DNA of 64,000 nucleotides from Clostridium sp. M62/1 (GTDB lineage Bacteria > Bacillota > Clostridia > Lachnospirales > Lachnospiraceae), in NCBI RefSeq assembly GCF_020736365.1, contig NZ_CP085988.1:1556001-1620000 (forward strand), written 5' to 3'. This document shows positions 51,230-60,636 of the stretch, piece by piece. The notes beneath the pieces are model-generated. The model worked only from the letters and a program-made list of their open reading frames with translations. It did no database searches and had not been told where the DNA came from. The position numbers were made by a program, and so were the translations under genes. Numbering within the stretch: the stretch's first letter is position 1; each line of letters opens with the position of its first letter.

Positions 51230-52492
51230 ATGAGAAAACGGGAGCTTTTAATTCCGGCCGGAAGTCTGGATGTGCTGAAAACAGCTGTTATTTACGGGGC
51301 TGACGCCGTCTACATCGGAGGCGAGGCCTTCGGACTTCGGGCAAAAGCGAAAAATTTTACAACTGAGGATATGAAAGAGGGAATTGCCTTTGCCCACGAG
51401 CGGGGGGTGAAGGTCTATGTCACAGCCAATATTCTGGCTCACAATGAGGATCTGGCAGGTGTGGAGCAGTATTTTGAGGAGCTTAGGGAAATCAGGCCGG
51501 ATGCCCTCATTATCTCCGATCCGGGAGTCTTTGCCATTGCGAGAAGGATTCTGCCGGACATGGAGATCCACATCAGCACCCAGGCCAACAATACGAACTA
51601 CGAAACCTTCCTGTTCTGGTACGGGCTCGGGGCAAAGCGGGTGGTAACAGCCAGGGAGCTCTCCCTTGAGGAGATCCGCCAGATCCGTGACAGGATCCCA
51701 GAGGATATGGAAATCGAGAGCTTCATCCATGGAGCCATGTGCATTTCCTACTCCGGCCGCTGCCTCTTAAGCAACTATTTTGTCGGAAGAGATGCCAACC
51801 AGGGAGCCTGCACCCATCCCTGCCGCTGGAAATATTCGGTGGTGGAGGAAACGAGGCCGGGAGAGTACCTTCCGGTCTATGAAAATGAGAGGGGAACCTT
51901 TATTTTCAACTCCAAGGATCTGTGCATGATTGAGCATATTCCGGAGATGATTGAGGCGGGCATTGACAGCTTCAAGATTGAGGGGCGGATGAAGACGGCT
52001 CTCTATGTGGCCACAGTGGCCCGCACCTACAGAAAGGCCATTGACGATTACCTGGAAAGCCCGGAAAAATACCGGGAAAATATGGAGTGGTACAAGGCTG
52101 AGATTGGAAAATGTACCTACCGTGAATTTACGACGGGATTTTATTTCCACAAGCCAGAATCAGACGCCCAGATTTATGACAGCAACACCTATGTGAAAAA
52201 CTACACCTACATCGGAACGGTGGAGGAAGTCTGCGGGGACGGCAGCTTCCTCATGGAGCAGAAAAACAAGTTTTCAGTGGGAGAATCCATCGAAATTATG
52301 AAGCCGGACGGGCGGAATATCCCTGTTTCAGTGGAAGAGATCTGCGATGAGGAGGGTGTGCAGATGGAAAGCGCGCCTCACCCAAAACAGAGGCTTAAGG
52401 TAAGGCTTTCTGTTTCACCGGAGCCGTATGATATTTTGAGAAGAAGCGAACATAATGAGGATGAAGAGGGAAGGACACAGGCCGGCCAGTAG
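51230..52492 (+). CDS. Peptidase U32 family (tRNA-hydroxylation type)
   Basis: 420 residues. Starts MRKRELLIPAGSLDVLKTAVIYGADAVYIGG; the U32 signature region reads ESFIHGAMCISYSGRCLLSNYFVGRDANQGAC with Cys residues for an Fe-S site; C-terminal domain from about 320. The family includes TrhP/YrrN-YrrO, which hydroxylate U34 in tRNA using prephenate. The start is the base after the upstream stop. With the adjacent O-methyltransferase this would make ho5U then mo5U, the same pair as yrrM-yrrN-yrrO in Bacillus. Confidence 0.9.
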   Translation: MRKRELLIPAGSLDVLKTAVIYGADAVYIGGEAFGLRAKAKNFTTEDMKEGIAFAHERGVKVYVTANILAHNEDLAGVEQYFEELREIRPDALIISDPGVFAIARRILPDMEIHISTQANNTNYETFLFWYGLGAKRVVTARELSLEEIRQIRDRIPEDMEIESFIHGAMCISYSGRCLLSNYFVGRDANQGACTHPCRWKYSVVEETRPGEYLPVYENERGTFIFNSKDLCMIEHIPEMIEAGIDSFKIEGRMKTALYVATVARTYRKAIDDYLESPEKYRENMEWYKAEIGKCTYREFTTGFYFHKPESDAQIYDSNTYVKNYTYIGTVEEVCGDGSFLMEQKNKFSVGESIEIMKPDGRNIPVSVEEICDEEGVQMESAPHPKQRLKVRLSVSPEPYDILRRSEHNEDEEGRTQAGQ

Positions 52493-52624
52493 CCGGTTTC
52501 TGAGCCGCTCTCATCCGGCTTGGGGGATGCGAAATGGCAGGACTGCCGGTTTTGCACCCCTTTTTTACCCATTTGAAGGAAGGCGTCCCGGAACGGACGG
52601 CAGGGAAACGAAGGAGGAAGGATC

Positions 52625-53452
52625 ATGACCGTGATACTGGAAGCGGCGGCAGGGCTCTGCCTTTTATATTATGGAGGGATTGTGCTTTCCACAGGATTTT
52701 CTGTCTCATTTTCCCTGTTCTGGCCGTTTTGTGCGGCGCTCTTTGGATTTCTGGCCGCCGGCAGACACTATTATCTGAATCACAGGGAAGAGATTCCCGT
52801 CTGGCCTTTGGTGTCGGCGGTGACAGTTCTGGGGGCGGCTGCAGCTGTGATTGCTGTGGTTCTGGTGCTCATCGGAACAGGAATTTTAACCTCCACCAAA
52901 AAGAGCATGGATTATGTCATTGTGCTGGGAGCAAAGGTAAATGGAACTGAGCCCAGCAATTCTCTCAAAAAGAGGCTCGATCGGGCGATTGACTATGCGG
53001 AGAACAACCCCAATACCTTTCTGGTGCTGTCCGGCGGGCAGGGGAAGGACGAGGAGATCGCGGAGGCAGAGGTCATGTATGAGTATCTGAGGTACAACGG
53101 TGTGCCGGAAACCCAGCTTCTTTTGGAAACCCGCTCTACTAATACCAGGGAGAATATCAGGTACAGCCTGGAGGTTATCCGCAGCCAGGAGCAGTGGAAG
53201 GAAAGGGTGTTCCAGCAGATTTTCAAGGAGGTGGGGGAGAATGCCTACGCACCCGGCGACGAGCTGGATTCCATTCACATCGGCATTCTGACCAGTGATT
53301 TTCACCTGTTTCGGGCCAAGGCAATCGCGAAGAAACAGGGGGTCAGAAATGTCTATGGAATTTCGGCTCCGTCCGATCCGCTTCTGATTCCGAATCTGTG
53401 GCTCCGCGAGTGCTTTGCCATATTAAAAGACAAATTTATGGGAAATATATAA
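52625..53452 (+). CDS. YdcF/ElyC family membrane protein (DUF218)
   Basis: 275 residues with three N-terminal TM segments (about 5-25, 30-50, 68-92), then a DUF218 domain: YVIVLGAKVNGTEPSNSLKKRLDRAI, FLVLSGGQGKDEEIAEAEVM, LLLETRSTNTRENI and ILTSDFHLFRAKAIAKK. E. coli members (ElyC, SanA) affect envelope carrier metabolism; the activity is not defined. AGGAAGG precedes the start. Confidence 0.88.
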   Translation: MTVILEAAAGLCLLYYGGIVLSTGFSVSFSLFWPFCAALFGFLAAGRHYYLNHREEIPVWPLVSAVTVLGAAAAVIAVVLVLIGTGILTSTKKSMDYVIVLGAKVNGTEPSNSLKKRLDRAIDYAENNPNTFLVLSGGQGKDEEIAEAEVMYEYLRYNGVPETQLLLETRSTNTRENIRYSLEVIRSQEQWKERVFQQIFKEVGENAYAPGDELDSIHIGILTSDFHLFRAKAIAKKQGVRNVYGISAPSDPLLIPNLWLRECFAILKDKFMGNI

Positions 53453-53565
53453 ATGAAAATAAACGCGATGTATATAAACGGCGATCGGACAATAAAAATA
53501 GCTCATAAAAATGACTCATAAAAGTGATTCATAAGAAGGCAAATAAATCAGGAAAGGAAGATAGC

Positions 53566-56487
53566 ATGAAAAAAGTCAGTGAGTTGGAGGCATACCGCCT
53601 CATAACTGAAAAGCAGGTAAAAGAGCTGAACTCAGAAGGGTATATTCTGGAGCACAAAAAGACGGGTGCCAGAATTTTCCTTCTGTCCAATGACGATGAG
53701 AACAAGGTATTCTGCATCGGCTTCAGGACTCCTCCGGCAGACAGCACGGGAGTTGCCCATATCCTGGAGCACAGCGTACTCTGCGGTTCTGAAAAATTCC
53801 CCGTAAAGGATCCCTTTGTGGAGCTGGTGAAGGGTTCCCTGAACACCTTCCTGAATGCTATGACCTATCCGGACAAGACGGTTTACCCGGTGGCCAGCTG
53901 CAATGAGAAGGATTTCCAGAACCTGATGGACGTCTACATGGACGCTGTGCTTCACCCAAATATCTACCGTGAGGAAAAGATCTTCCGCCAGGAGGGCTGG
54001 CATTACGAGATGGAGACAGAGGACAGTCCTTTAACTTTAAACGGAGTGGTTTACAATGAGATGAAGGGAGCCTTTTCCTCCCCGGAGAGTGTTCTGGATC
54101 GGTATACGAGAAACGTCCTGTTTCCGGACACCTGCTACGGCAATGAGTCCGGCGGCGATCCGGCGGTGATCCCGCAGCTTTCCTATGAGGATTTTTTAAA
54201 CTTCCACAGAACCTATTACCATCCCTCCAACAGCTACATCTACCTCTACGGAGATATGGATATGGCAGAGAAGCTGGAATGGCTGGACCGGGAGTACCTG
54301 TCCAAGTACGACAGACAGCCGGCAGACTCAGAGATCAGGAAACAGAAGGCCTTTGACGCGCCGGTAGAGAGGGAGATTTTCTATCCCATCACAGAGGGTG
54401 AGTCAGGGGAGCATGCAACCTACCTTTCTGTCACATCCCTGGCGGGAGAGGGACTGAATCCCATCCACTATCTGGCCTTCCAGGTGCTGGAGTATGTCCT
54501 CATCGACGCCCCCGGAGCGCCCCTAAAGACAGAGCTTCTGAATGCGGGAATCGGACAGGATATTCTCGGAGGATATGAAAACGGAATTCTGCAGCCCTAT
54601 TTCTCCGTTATCGCAAAGGATGCAGACAGAGACCAGAAGGGCGAGTTTCTGGCCGTAGTGGAGGGAACGCTGCGCAGACTGGCCGATCAGGGGCTGAATC
54701 AGAAGAGCCTGCTTGCGGGAATCAACTACTATGAGTTCCGCTGCAGGGAGGCAGACTTCGGTTCTGCGCCAAAAGGGCTTATGTACGGCCTTCAGTGCCT
54801 GGACAGCTGGCTCTACGGCGGAGATCCGCTGATGCATCTGGAGTACGGGGAGAGCTTTGACTTTCTCAAAAAAGCGGCGAAAGAGGGATATTTTGAGGAG
54901 CTGATTCGGACGTATCTTCTGGACAATCCTTCCTCAGCTGTGGTCCTGGTAAGTCCGAGAAAAAATATGACCGCAGAGGAGGACAGGAAGCTGGCAGAGC
55001 GGCTGGCCGCCTACAGGGAGAGCCTGACAGATGAGGAGAGGGCCCATATTGTCAGGGCTACCAGGGAGCTTAAGGAGTATCAGGATACCCCGTCCCCCAA
55101 GGAGGATCTGGAGAAGATTCCTCTGCTTCGCAGGGAGGACATCGAGAGGGAACCGGAGAGACTGGTGTTAAGCGTCAGGGAGGAAGAGGGAACGAAGGTG
55201 CTGTTCCATGACCTGTTCACCTCAGGGATCGGGTATCTGCGCCTTCTCTTTGACACCAGCCGTGTTCCTGCAGAGGATATGGCCTATGTGGGGCTTTTGA
55301 AATCCGTTCTCGGCTATGTGAGTACGGAGAACTACAGCTACAGCGAGCTGGCAGACGAGATTAACTTAAACAGCGGCGGCGTAAACTTCAGCGTGCTCTC
55401 CTACCCTTCACTGGAAAACAGCGATGATTTTACCGGAATGTTTGCAGCCAGCGTGAGAGTCCTCTGCGAGAAGCTGGATTTCGGATTCTCCATTCTGGGA
55501 GAGATTCTGAAAACCTCTGTGTTTGACGATACAAAGCGCCTGTCAGAGATCATCAACGAGACAAAATCCAGGGCACAGATGCGGTTAAACGCTTCCGGCC
55601 ATTCGGCGGCAGTGACGAGGGGTACGTCCTACTTCTCCGCGGCCTCTGCCTACAATGATGTGACAGGCGGAATCGCCTACTACCAGTTCTTAGAGGACCT
55701 GGCCAGGAATTTCGAGGAGAAGAAGGAGGAGATTGCCGGAAAGCTCAGAAAAACGGCAGAAAGACTCTTTACCTCTGACAATATGACGGTGAGCTTTACG
55801 GCAGACAGCAAAGGGTATGAGAAGATGAAGGCCCCTCTGAAACAGCTGAAGGAAATGCTGCCTGAAACAGGAGAGGAGAGATATTCCTTTACTGCTGCAA
55901 AGGAAAACAGGAATGAGGGCTTTATGACCTCCTCCCAGGTCAACTATGTGGCCAGATGCGGCACCTTTGCCGGAAGCGGATACAGATACACGGGAGCCTT
56001 AAAGACCTTAAAGGTAATTCTCGGCTATGACTATCTGTGGCTGAATGTCCGCGTCAAGGGAGGAGCCTACGGCGTGATGAACGGAGCGGGCAGGACAGGA
56101 GAGGGATATTTCGTTTCCTACCGGGATCCAAACCTCAGAGAGACGGACAGAGTCTACGAGGGAATTGTCAAATATCTGGAGGAATTTGACGCCGATGAGA
56201 GAGATATGACGAAATACGTCATCGGAACTATCAGTGACCTGGATGTTCCCCTTCTTCCACAGTATAAGGGAAGCAAGGCAGATTCCGCCTATTTCTCCAA
56301 AGTTACTGACGAGATGCTGAAGAAAGAGCGGGAGGAAATCCTGAATGTGACAAAGGAAGACATTCGCGCTCTGGCTCCGATTATCCGGCAGATCTTAAAT
56401 ACAGGCAGCTTCTGCGTGATCGGAAATGCGGAGAAGATTCAGGCGGAGAGAGAAATGTTCGGAGAGATAAAAAATCTGTTTAACTGA
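53566..56487 (+). CDS. M16C zinc metallopeptidase (presequence-protease type)
   Basis: 973 residues, four homologous M16 modules as in PreP/Cym1. The inverted zinc motif is HILEHSVLCG (HxxEH) near residue 67, with the third ligand Glu downstream in the ELVKGSLNTFLNAMTYPDKT region; the M16C-associated domain is about 450-700 and the second-half RY motif region includes GGAYGVMNGAGRTGEGYFVSYRDP. It degrades short unfolded peptides. Start at 53566 with AAAGGAAG; an ATA/ATG-rich stretch upstream (TCATAAAA repeats, 53503-53535) is untranslated. No signal peptide, so cytosolic. era follows by 22 bp. Confidence 0.94.
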   Translation: MKKVSELEAYRLITEKQVKELNSEGYILEHKKTGARIFLLSNDDENKVFCIGFRTPPADSTGVAHILEHSVLCGSEKFPVKDPFVELVKGSLNTFLNAMTYPDKTVYPVASCNEKDFQNLMDVYMDAVLHPNIYREEKIFRQEGWHYEMETEDSPLTLNGVVYNEMKGAFSSPESVLDRYTRNVLFPDTCYGNESGGDPAVIPQLSYEDFLNFHRTYYHPSNSYIYLYGDMDMAEKLEWLDREYLSKYDRQPADSEIRKQKAFDAPVEREIFYPITEGESGEHATYLSVTSLAGEGLNPIHYLAFQVLEYVLIDAPGAPLKTELLNAGIGQDILGGYENGILQPYFSVIAKDADRDQKGEFLAVVEGTLRRLADQGLNQKSLLAGINYYEFRCREADFGSAPKGLMYGLQCLDSWLYGGDPLMHLEYGESFDFLKKAAKEGYFEELIRTYLLDNPSSAVVLVSPRKNMTAEEDRKLAERLAAYRESLTDEERAHIVRATRELKEYQDTPSPKEDLEKIPLLRREDIEREPERLVLSVREEEGTKVLFHDLFTSGIGYLRLLFDTSRVPAEDMAYVGLLKSVLGYVSTENYSYSELADEINLNSGGVNFSVLSYPSLENSDDFTGMFAASVRVLCEKLDFGFSILGEILKTSVFDDTKRLSEIINETKSRAQMRLNASGHSAAVTRGTSYFSAASAYNDVTGGIAYYQFLEDLARNFEEKKEEIAGKLRKTAERLFTSDNMTVSFTADSKGYEKMKAPLKQLKEMLPETGEERYSFTAAKENRNEGFMTSSQVNYVARCGTFAGSGYRYTGALKTLKVILGYDYLWLNVRVKGGAYGVMNGAGRTGEGYFVSYRDPNLRETDRVYEGIVKYLEEFDADERDMTKYVIGTISDLDVPLLPQYKGSKADSAYFSKVTDEMLKKEREEILNVTKEDIRALAPIIRQILNTGSFCVIGNAEKIQAEREMFGEIKNLFN

Positions 56488-56509
56488 CAAAACGGACAAA
56501 GGAGAAATC

Positions 56510-57415
56510 ATGGAGCAGAAATTCAAATCGGGCTTTGTGACGCTGATCGGACGGCCCAATGTGGGAAAATCCACCCTCATGAACCATCTGATCGGGCAGA
56601 AAATTGCCATCACATCGGATAAGCCCCAGACCACGAGAAACAGGATCCAGACGGTCTACACGGATGAGAGGGGACAGATTATTTTCCTGGATACCCCAGG
56701 AATCCACAAGGCGAAAAACAAGCTGGGAGAATATATGGTGAGTGTGGCTGAGCACACCCTTAAGGAGGTGGACGTCATTCTCTGGCTGGTGGAGCCCACC
56801 ACCTTCATCGGAGCCGGGGAACGCCACATTGCGGAGCAGCTAAAGAAGGTGAAAACGCCGGTGATCCTGGTGATCAACAAGACGGATACCATCAAAAACA
56901 AGGAAGATATTCTCACCTTTATCGCGGCCTATAAGGATATATGCGAGTTTGCCGAGATCATTCCGGCCTCAGCCCTGAAGGAGAAAAATATTGACGCCGT
57001 GAAGGACTGTATTTTTAAATACCTGCCGGAGGGACCTCAGTTCTATGACGAGGATACGGTGACGGATCAGCCCATGCGCCAGATTGCCGCAGAGCTGATC
57101 CGGGAGAAGGCTCTGCGGATGCTGGACGACGAGATCCCCCACGGGATCGCCGTGACCATCGAGCGGATGACAGAGCGGAAAAACGGGATGATCGATATTG
57201 AGGCCACCATTGTCTGCGAGAGGGATTCCCACAAGGGAATTATCATCGGAAAGGGCGGAAGCATGTTAAAGAAAATCGGGACTGCCGCCAGGATGGAGAT
57301 TGGCAACCTGATGGACACCCAGGTAAACTTAAAGCTCTGGGTAAAGGTCAGAAAGGAGTGGAGAGACAGCGATCTCTTCATGAAGAATTACGGATATAAT
57401 CCGAAGGATATTTAG
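56510..57415 (+). CDS. era: GTPase Era
   Basis: Ribosome assembly GTPase binding the 3' end of 16S rRNA. 301 residues: G1 GRPNVGKSTL, G2 around QTTRNRIQ, G3 DTPGIHK, G4 NKTD, KH domain at 205-290 (GIIIGKGGSMLKKIGTAARMEIG). AAAGGAG 6 nt upstream. The era-recO pair is conserved. Confidence 0.97.
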   Translation: MEQKFKSGFVTLIGRPNVGKSTLMNHLIGQKIAITSDKPQTTRNRIQTVYTDERGQIIFLDTPGIHKAKNKLGEYMVSVAEHTLKEVDVILWLVEPTTFIGAGERHIAEQLKKVKTPVILVINKTDTIKNKEDILTFIAAYKDICEFAEIIPASALKEKNIDAVKDCIFKYLPEGPQFYDEDTVTDQPMRQIAAELIREKALRMLDDEIPHGIAVTIERMTERKNGMIDIEATIVCERDSHKGIIIGKGGSMLKKIGTAARMEIGNLMDTQVNLKLWVKVRKEWRDSDLFMKNYGYNPKDI

Positions 57416-57479
57416 TGTGCCGTAAGCCCGGAGCTGACTTTTTTGCATTTCAGGGCGAAGGGGAAGGAGGTGAAAAAAC

Positions 57480-58127
57480 GTGCGGGAACTCATTCAGGCC
57501 ACAGGGATGGTGATCAGTGCCTCTCCGGTGGGGGACTATGACAAGCGTCTGGTCATTCTGACAAAGGAGAGGGGAAAGATCACCTGCTTTGCGAGAGGGG
57601 CCAAGCGGGCGGCCAGCCAGCTGCGGGCTCCGTGCAGGCCGTTTGTGTTCGGCGTTTTTTCACTGACAGAGGGGAGGGACGCCTATAACCTCTATGGGGC
57701 GGAGGTGGAAAACTACTTTGATGAGCTGGCGTCAGATATGGAGTGCGCCTGCTACGCCTCCTACTTTGCGGAGTTTGCGGGATATTACGGCCGTGAGAAC
57801 GTGGATGAGTCAGAGACCATCCGCCTTCTCTACCAGTCGTTCCGGGCGCTTTTAAAGCCGGCGATTCCCAACAGGCTGGTGAGGCGCATCTTTGAGCTGA
57901 GGCTCATGGCTATCCAGGGGGAGTACCGGGAGGCGCCTGACAGGAAGATCAGCGACTCCGCCCTCTATGCCTGGCAGTTTGTGATCTCCACGCCTATTGA
58001 AAAGCTGTATACCTTTCTTCTGACCGAACCAGTGTTTGAGGAATTTGCCCGCTGTGTGGAGGACAACAAGAGAAGGTATGTGGACAGGGAATTCCGGTCA
58101 CTGGAAATTCTCCGGGTGGTTACATAG
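57480..58127 (+). CDS. recO: DNA repair protein RecO, zinc-finger-less
   Basis: 215 residues. N-terminal OB fold (MVISASPVGDYDKRLVILTKERGKITCFARGAKR), then helical domain. Family members often carry a four-Cys zinc finger between about 145 and 185; here the segment reads IQGEYREAPDRKISDSALYAWQF with no CxxC, and total length is about 30-40 residues below usual. GTG start, with AAGGAGG 9 nt upstream. RecO loads RecA on SSB-coated DNA with RecR. Confidence 0.9.
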   Translation: MRELIQATGMVISASPVGDYDKRLVILTKERGKITCFARGAKRAASQLRAPCRPFVFGVFSLTEGRDAYNLYGAEVENYFDELASDMECACYASYFAEFAGYYGRENVDESETIRLLYQSFRALLKPAIPNRLVRRIFELRLMAIQGEYREAPDRKISDSALYAWQFVISTPIEKLYTFLLTEPVFEEFARCVEDNKRRYVDREFRSLEILRVVT

Positions 58128-58164
58128 ACGGCTGCCGGCGATTGCAGAAAATCTGTGCAGGATA

Positions 58165-58193
58165 TTGAAAATATGGAATAAAACGGGTATACT
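58165..58193 (+). promoter_or_regulatory. Promoter of the lipoprotein-glyQS unit
   Basis: TTGAAA (58165-58170), 17-bp spacer, TATACT (58188-58193), 65 bp above the lipoprotein start. No T-box is visible before glyQS. Confidence 0.7.
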
Positions 58194-58259
58194 AAAACAA
58201 TATTGCAGCAAAGTGCGGGAACAGGCCGGCTTGCTGCGAAGATTGCAGGAGGGCAGAAT

Positions 58260-58904
58260 ATGAAAAAAGCCAGGCTGATGCTTGCGGCTACGGCCGCGGG
58301 GATTCTTCTGGCCGGATGCTCGGCCGGCGGCGCAGGCTCCTTCTCACCGGACAGGAGCTGTGTCTATATCACCTCCGACGGTGATATAAAGAGCGCGCTG
58401 GTCCTGGAAACAGAGGAAACCTTTGAGGCAGATGCAGATGAGCTTAGGGAGTTTCTGGAATCGGCGGTAGAGCGGTTCAATGAAAAGACCGGCGGCTCAG
58501 AGGGGGAGGAAGTCCCCGTATCTCTTGATTCCTGTTCTGTGCAGGACGGGGAAATGACAGCCGTATTCGGTTACAGGAGCGCGGCGGATCTGATTGCATT
58601 CAGACAGAGTGATGAAAATGAGGACACCAGCAATTCCTTTACATCCATAGAGGTGAAAAGCGCGGCGGATGCGGGAACGGCCGGCTGGCTGGCCGGAGAG
58701 TTTCAGACCGCGGACGGAAAGGCAGTGTCAGGCCTTGATATTACAAAGGAGCAGAAGGCTCTGGCGGTCAATGTCCAGGGCGGCGGCGTTCTGGAAACAG
58801 AAGGGCAGGTGCTCTATATGAGTAACGGTGTGGAAACAATCAGCGACACAGCAGTGACAGTTCCGGAGGGACAGACATCAGTTGTCGTGTTTACAACAAA
58901 ATAG
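58260..58904 (+). CDS. Putative lipoprotein, unknown function
   Basis: 214 residues. Signal peptide [20 protein letters not shown] with lipobox LAGC. The mature part is acidic with no family I recognise; it ends [13 protein letters not shown] is 7 nt upstream of 58260. It shares a promoter with glyQS (22 bp downstream). Starts further upstream in frame lack a site. Confidence 0.8.
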   Translation: MKKARLMLAATAAGILLAGCSAGGAGSFSPDRSCVYITSDGDIKSALVLETEETFEADADELREFLESAVERFNEKTGGSEGEEVPVSLDSCSVQDGEMTAVFGYRSAADLIAFRQSDENEDTSNSFTSIEVKSAADAGTAGWLAGEFQTADGKAVSGLDITKEQKALAVNVQGGGVLETEGQVLYMSNGVETISDTAVTVPEGQTSVVVFTTK

Positions 58905-58926
58905 CGCAGAAATAGGAGGATTTATT

Positions 58927-60315
58927 ATGGAAAAGACGATGGAGAAGATTGTAGCGCTGGCGAAGTCCAGAGGATTTGTGTACCCGGGCTCCGAGATTTA
59001 CGGCGGCCTTGCCAACACCTGGGACTATGGAAACCTGGGTGTTGAGCTTAAAAACAATGTAAAAAAAGCCTGGTGGCAGAAATTCGTGCAGGAGAGTCCA
59101 TACAATGTGGGCGTTGACTGCGCCATTCTGATGAACTCCCAGACATGGGTGGCTTCCGGCCACTTAGGCGGCTTCTCCGATCCGCTGATGGACTGCAAGT
59201 CCTGCAAGGAGAGATTCCGCGCCGACAAGCTGATTGAGGACTACATGGCTGCCAACAATATCGAGATGGAGGGCTCCGTGGACGGATGGTCCCAGGAGGA
59301 GATGAAGCAGTATATTGACGATCACAATATCTGCTGCCCAAGCTGCGGCAAGCATGATTTTACAGACATCCGTCAGTTCAACCTGATGTTCAAGACCTTC
59401 CAGGGCGTAACGGAGGATGCGAAGAATACTGTATATTTAAGACCGGAGACTGCTCAGGGTATTTTTGTAAACTTTAAGAATGTTCAGAGAACCTCCAGAA
59501 AGAAGATCCCCTTCGGCATCGGCCAGATCGGAAAATCCTTCCGAAACGAGATTACTCCAGGAAACTTTACCTTCCGCACCAGAGAGTTTGAGCAGATGGA
59601 GCTGGAATTTTTCTGCGAGCCAGGCACGGATCTGGAGTGGTTTGCATACTGGAAGGAATTCTGCATCAACTGGTTAAAGACTCTTGGAATCAAGGATGAC
59701 GAGATGCGCGCCAGAGATCACTCTCCGGAGGAGCTCTGCTTCTACAGCAAGGCAACCACAGACCTGGAGTTCCTGTTCCCCTTCGGCTGGGGTGAGCTCT
59801 GGGGAATTGCCGACAGAACTGATTACGACCTGACCCAGCACCAGAATACCTCCGGCCAGGATATGACCTACTTTGACGATGAGAAGAAGGAGAAATATAT
59901 TCCTTATGTTATTGAGCCGTCACTGGGAGCTGACCGCGTGACACTGGCCTTCCTCTGCTCTGCCTACGACGAGGAGGAGATCGGAGAGGGAGATGTGAGA
60001 ACCGTGCTTCACTTCCATCCGGCCATCGCTCCGGTCAAGATCGGCGTGCTGCCTCTGTCCAAGAAGTTAAACGAGGGCGCAGAGAAGGTTTATGCAGAAC
60101 TCTCCAAGTATTACAACTGCGAGTTTGACGACAGAGGAAACATCGGAAAGAGATACAGAAGACAGGACGAGATCGGAACTCCGTTCTGCGTAACCTACGA
60201 CTTTGACTCTGAGACAGACGGTGCAGTGACTGTCAGGGATCGCGATACCATGGAGCAGGTGAGAATCCCGATTGCAGAGCTGAAGAACTATTTTGAGGAT
60301 AAGTTCCGCTTCTAA
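58927..60315 (+). CDS. glyQS: Glycine--tRNA ligase, dimeric type
   Basis: Class II aminoacyl-tRNA synthetase, alpha2 type (single chain). 462 residues, usual length. Motif 2 region [28 protein letters not shown], motif 3 [14 protein letters not shown]; zinc-binding Cys pairs CKSCKERF and [17 protein letters not shown] 6 nt upstream of 58927. Confidence 0.97.
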   Translation: MEKTMEKIVALAKSRGFVYPGSEIYGGLANTWDYGNLGVELKNNVKKAWWQKFVQESPYNVGVDCAILMNSQTWVASGHLGGFSDPLMDCKSCKERFRADKLIEDYMAANNIEMEGSVDGWSQEEMKQYIDDHNICCPSCGKHDFTDIRQFNLMFKTFQGVTEDAKNTVYLRPETAQGIFVNFKNVQRTSRKKIPFGIGQIGKSFRNEITPGNFTFRTREFEQMELEFFCEPGTDLEWFAYWKEFCINWLKTLGIKDDEMRARDHSPEELCFYSKATTDLEFLFPFGWGELWGIADRTDYDLTQHQNTSGQDMTYFDDEKKEKYIPYVIEPSLGADRVTLAFLCSAYDEEEIGEGDVRTVLHFHPAIAPVKIGVLPLSKKLNEGAEKVYAELSKYYNCEFDDRGNIGKRYRRQDEIGTPFCVTYDFDSETDGAVTVRDRDTMEQVRIPIAELKNYFEDKFRF

Positions 60316-60385
60316 GCGGTGAGGTCTGTCTGCCTGGTCTGTCAGAAAGACAGCCAGTGAGACAACAGAAAAAAAGGAAAGAGCG

Positions 60386-60437
60386 TGCCGCTCAACCATC
60401 AATTACATCATAGAATTGATGGCTGAGCGGCATTTTT
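60386..60437 (+). terminator. glyQS terminator
   Basis: 19-nt arms (60386-60404 and 60414-60432, one mismatch) with a 9-nt loop, followed by TTTTT. Confidence 0.9.
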
Positions 60438-60520
60438 GCGTGCATTTCTCCCAGTCTGCTGCAGTCATCTCCCAATCTCCCATATGGCTGAACAGAAAAT
60501 AATACTTTTTGCTCTCACTT

Positions 60521-60560
60521 AAAGCTGACTTAAGTTTTTTAAAGCTGATTTAAGTTTGAC
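60521..60560 (+). repeat. 20-bp tandem repeat upstream of the SLH gene
   Basis: Two adjacent copies of AAAGCTGAYTTAAGTTTnn (60521-60540, 60541-60560), 17 of 20 bases equal, each with an (A)CTTAAG-like palindrome. They end at a TTGAC(T) at 60556-60561, so they sit where an activator or repressor of the SLH-HlyD-ABC operon would bind. The -10 box is weak. The rest of the 320-bp gap shows no gene. Confidence 0.55.
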
Positions 60561-60636
60561 TCTGTAAGATAGTAAAAAATAAGAAATCACAGTTTCTGCC
60601 CCGGAGCCGGAACACTCTGAGCGGCAGAGAGGAAAG

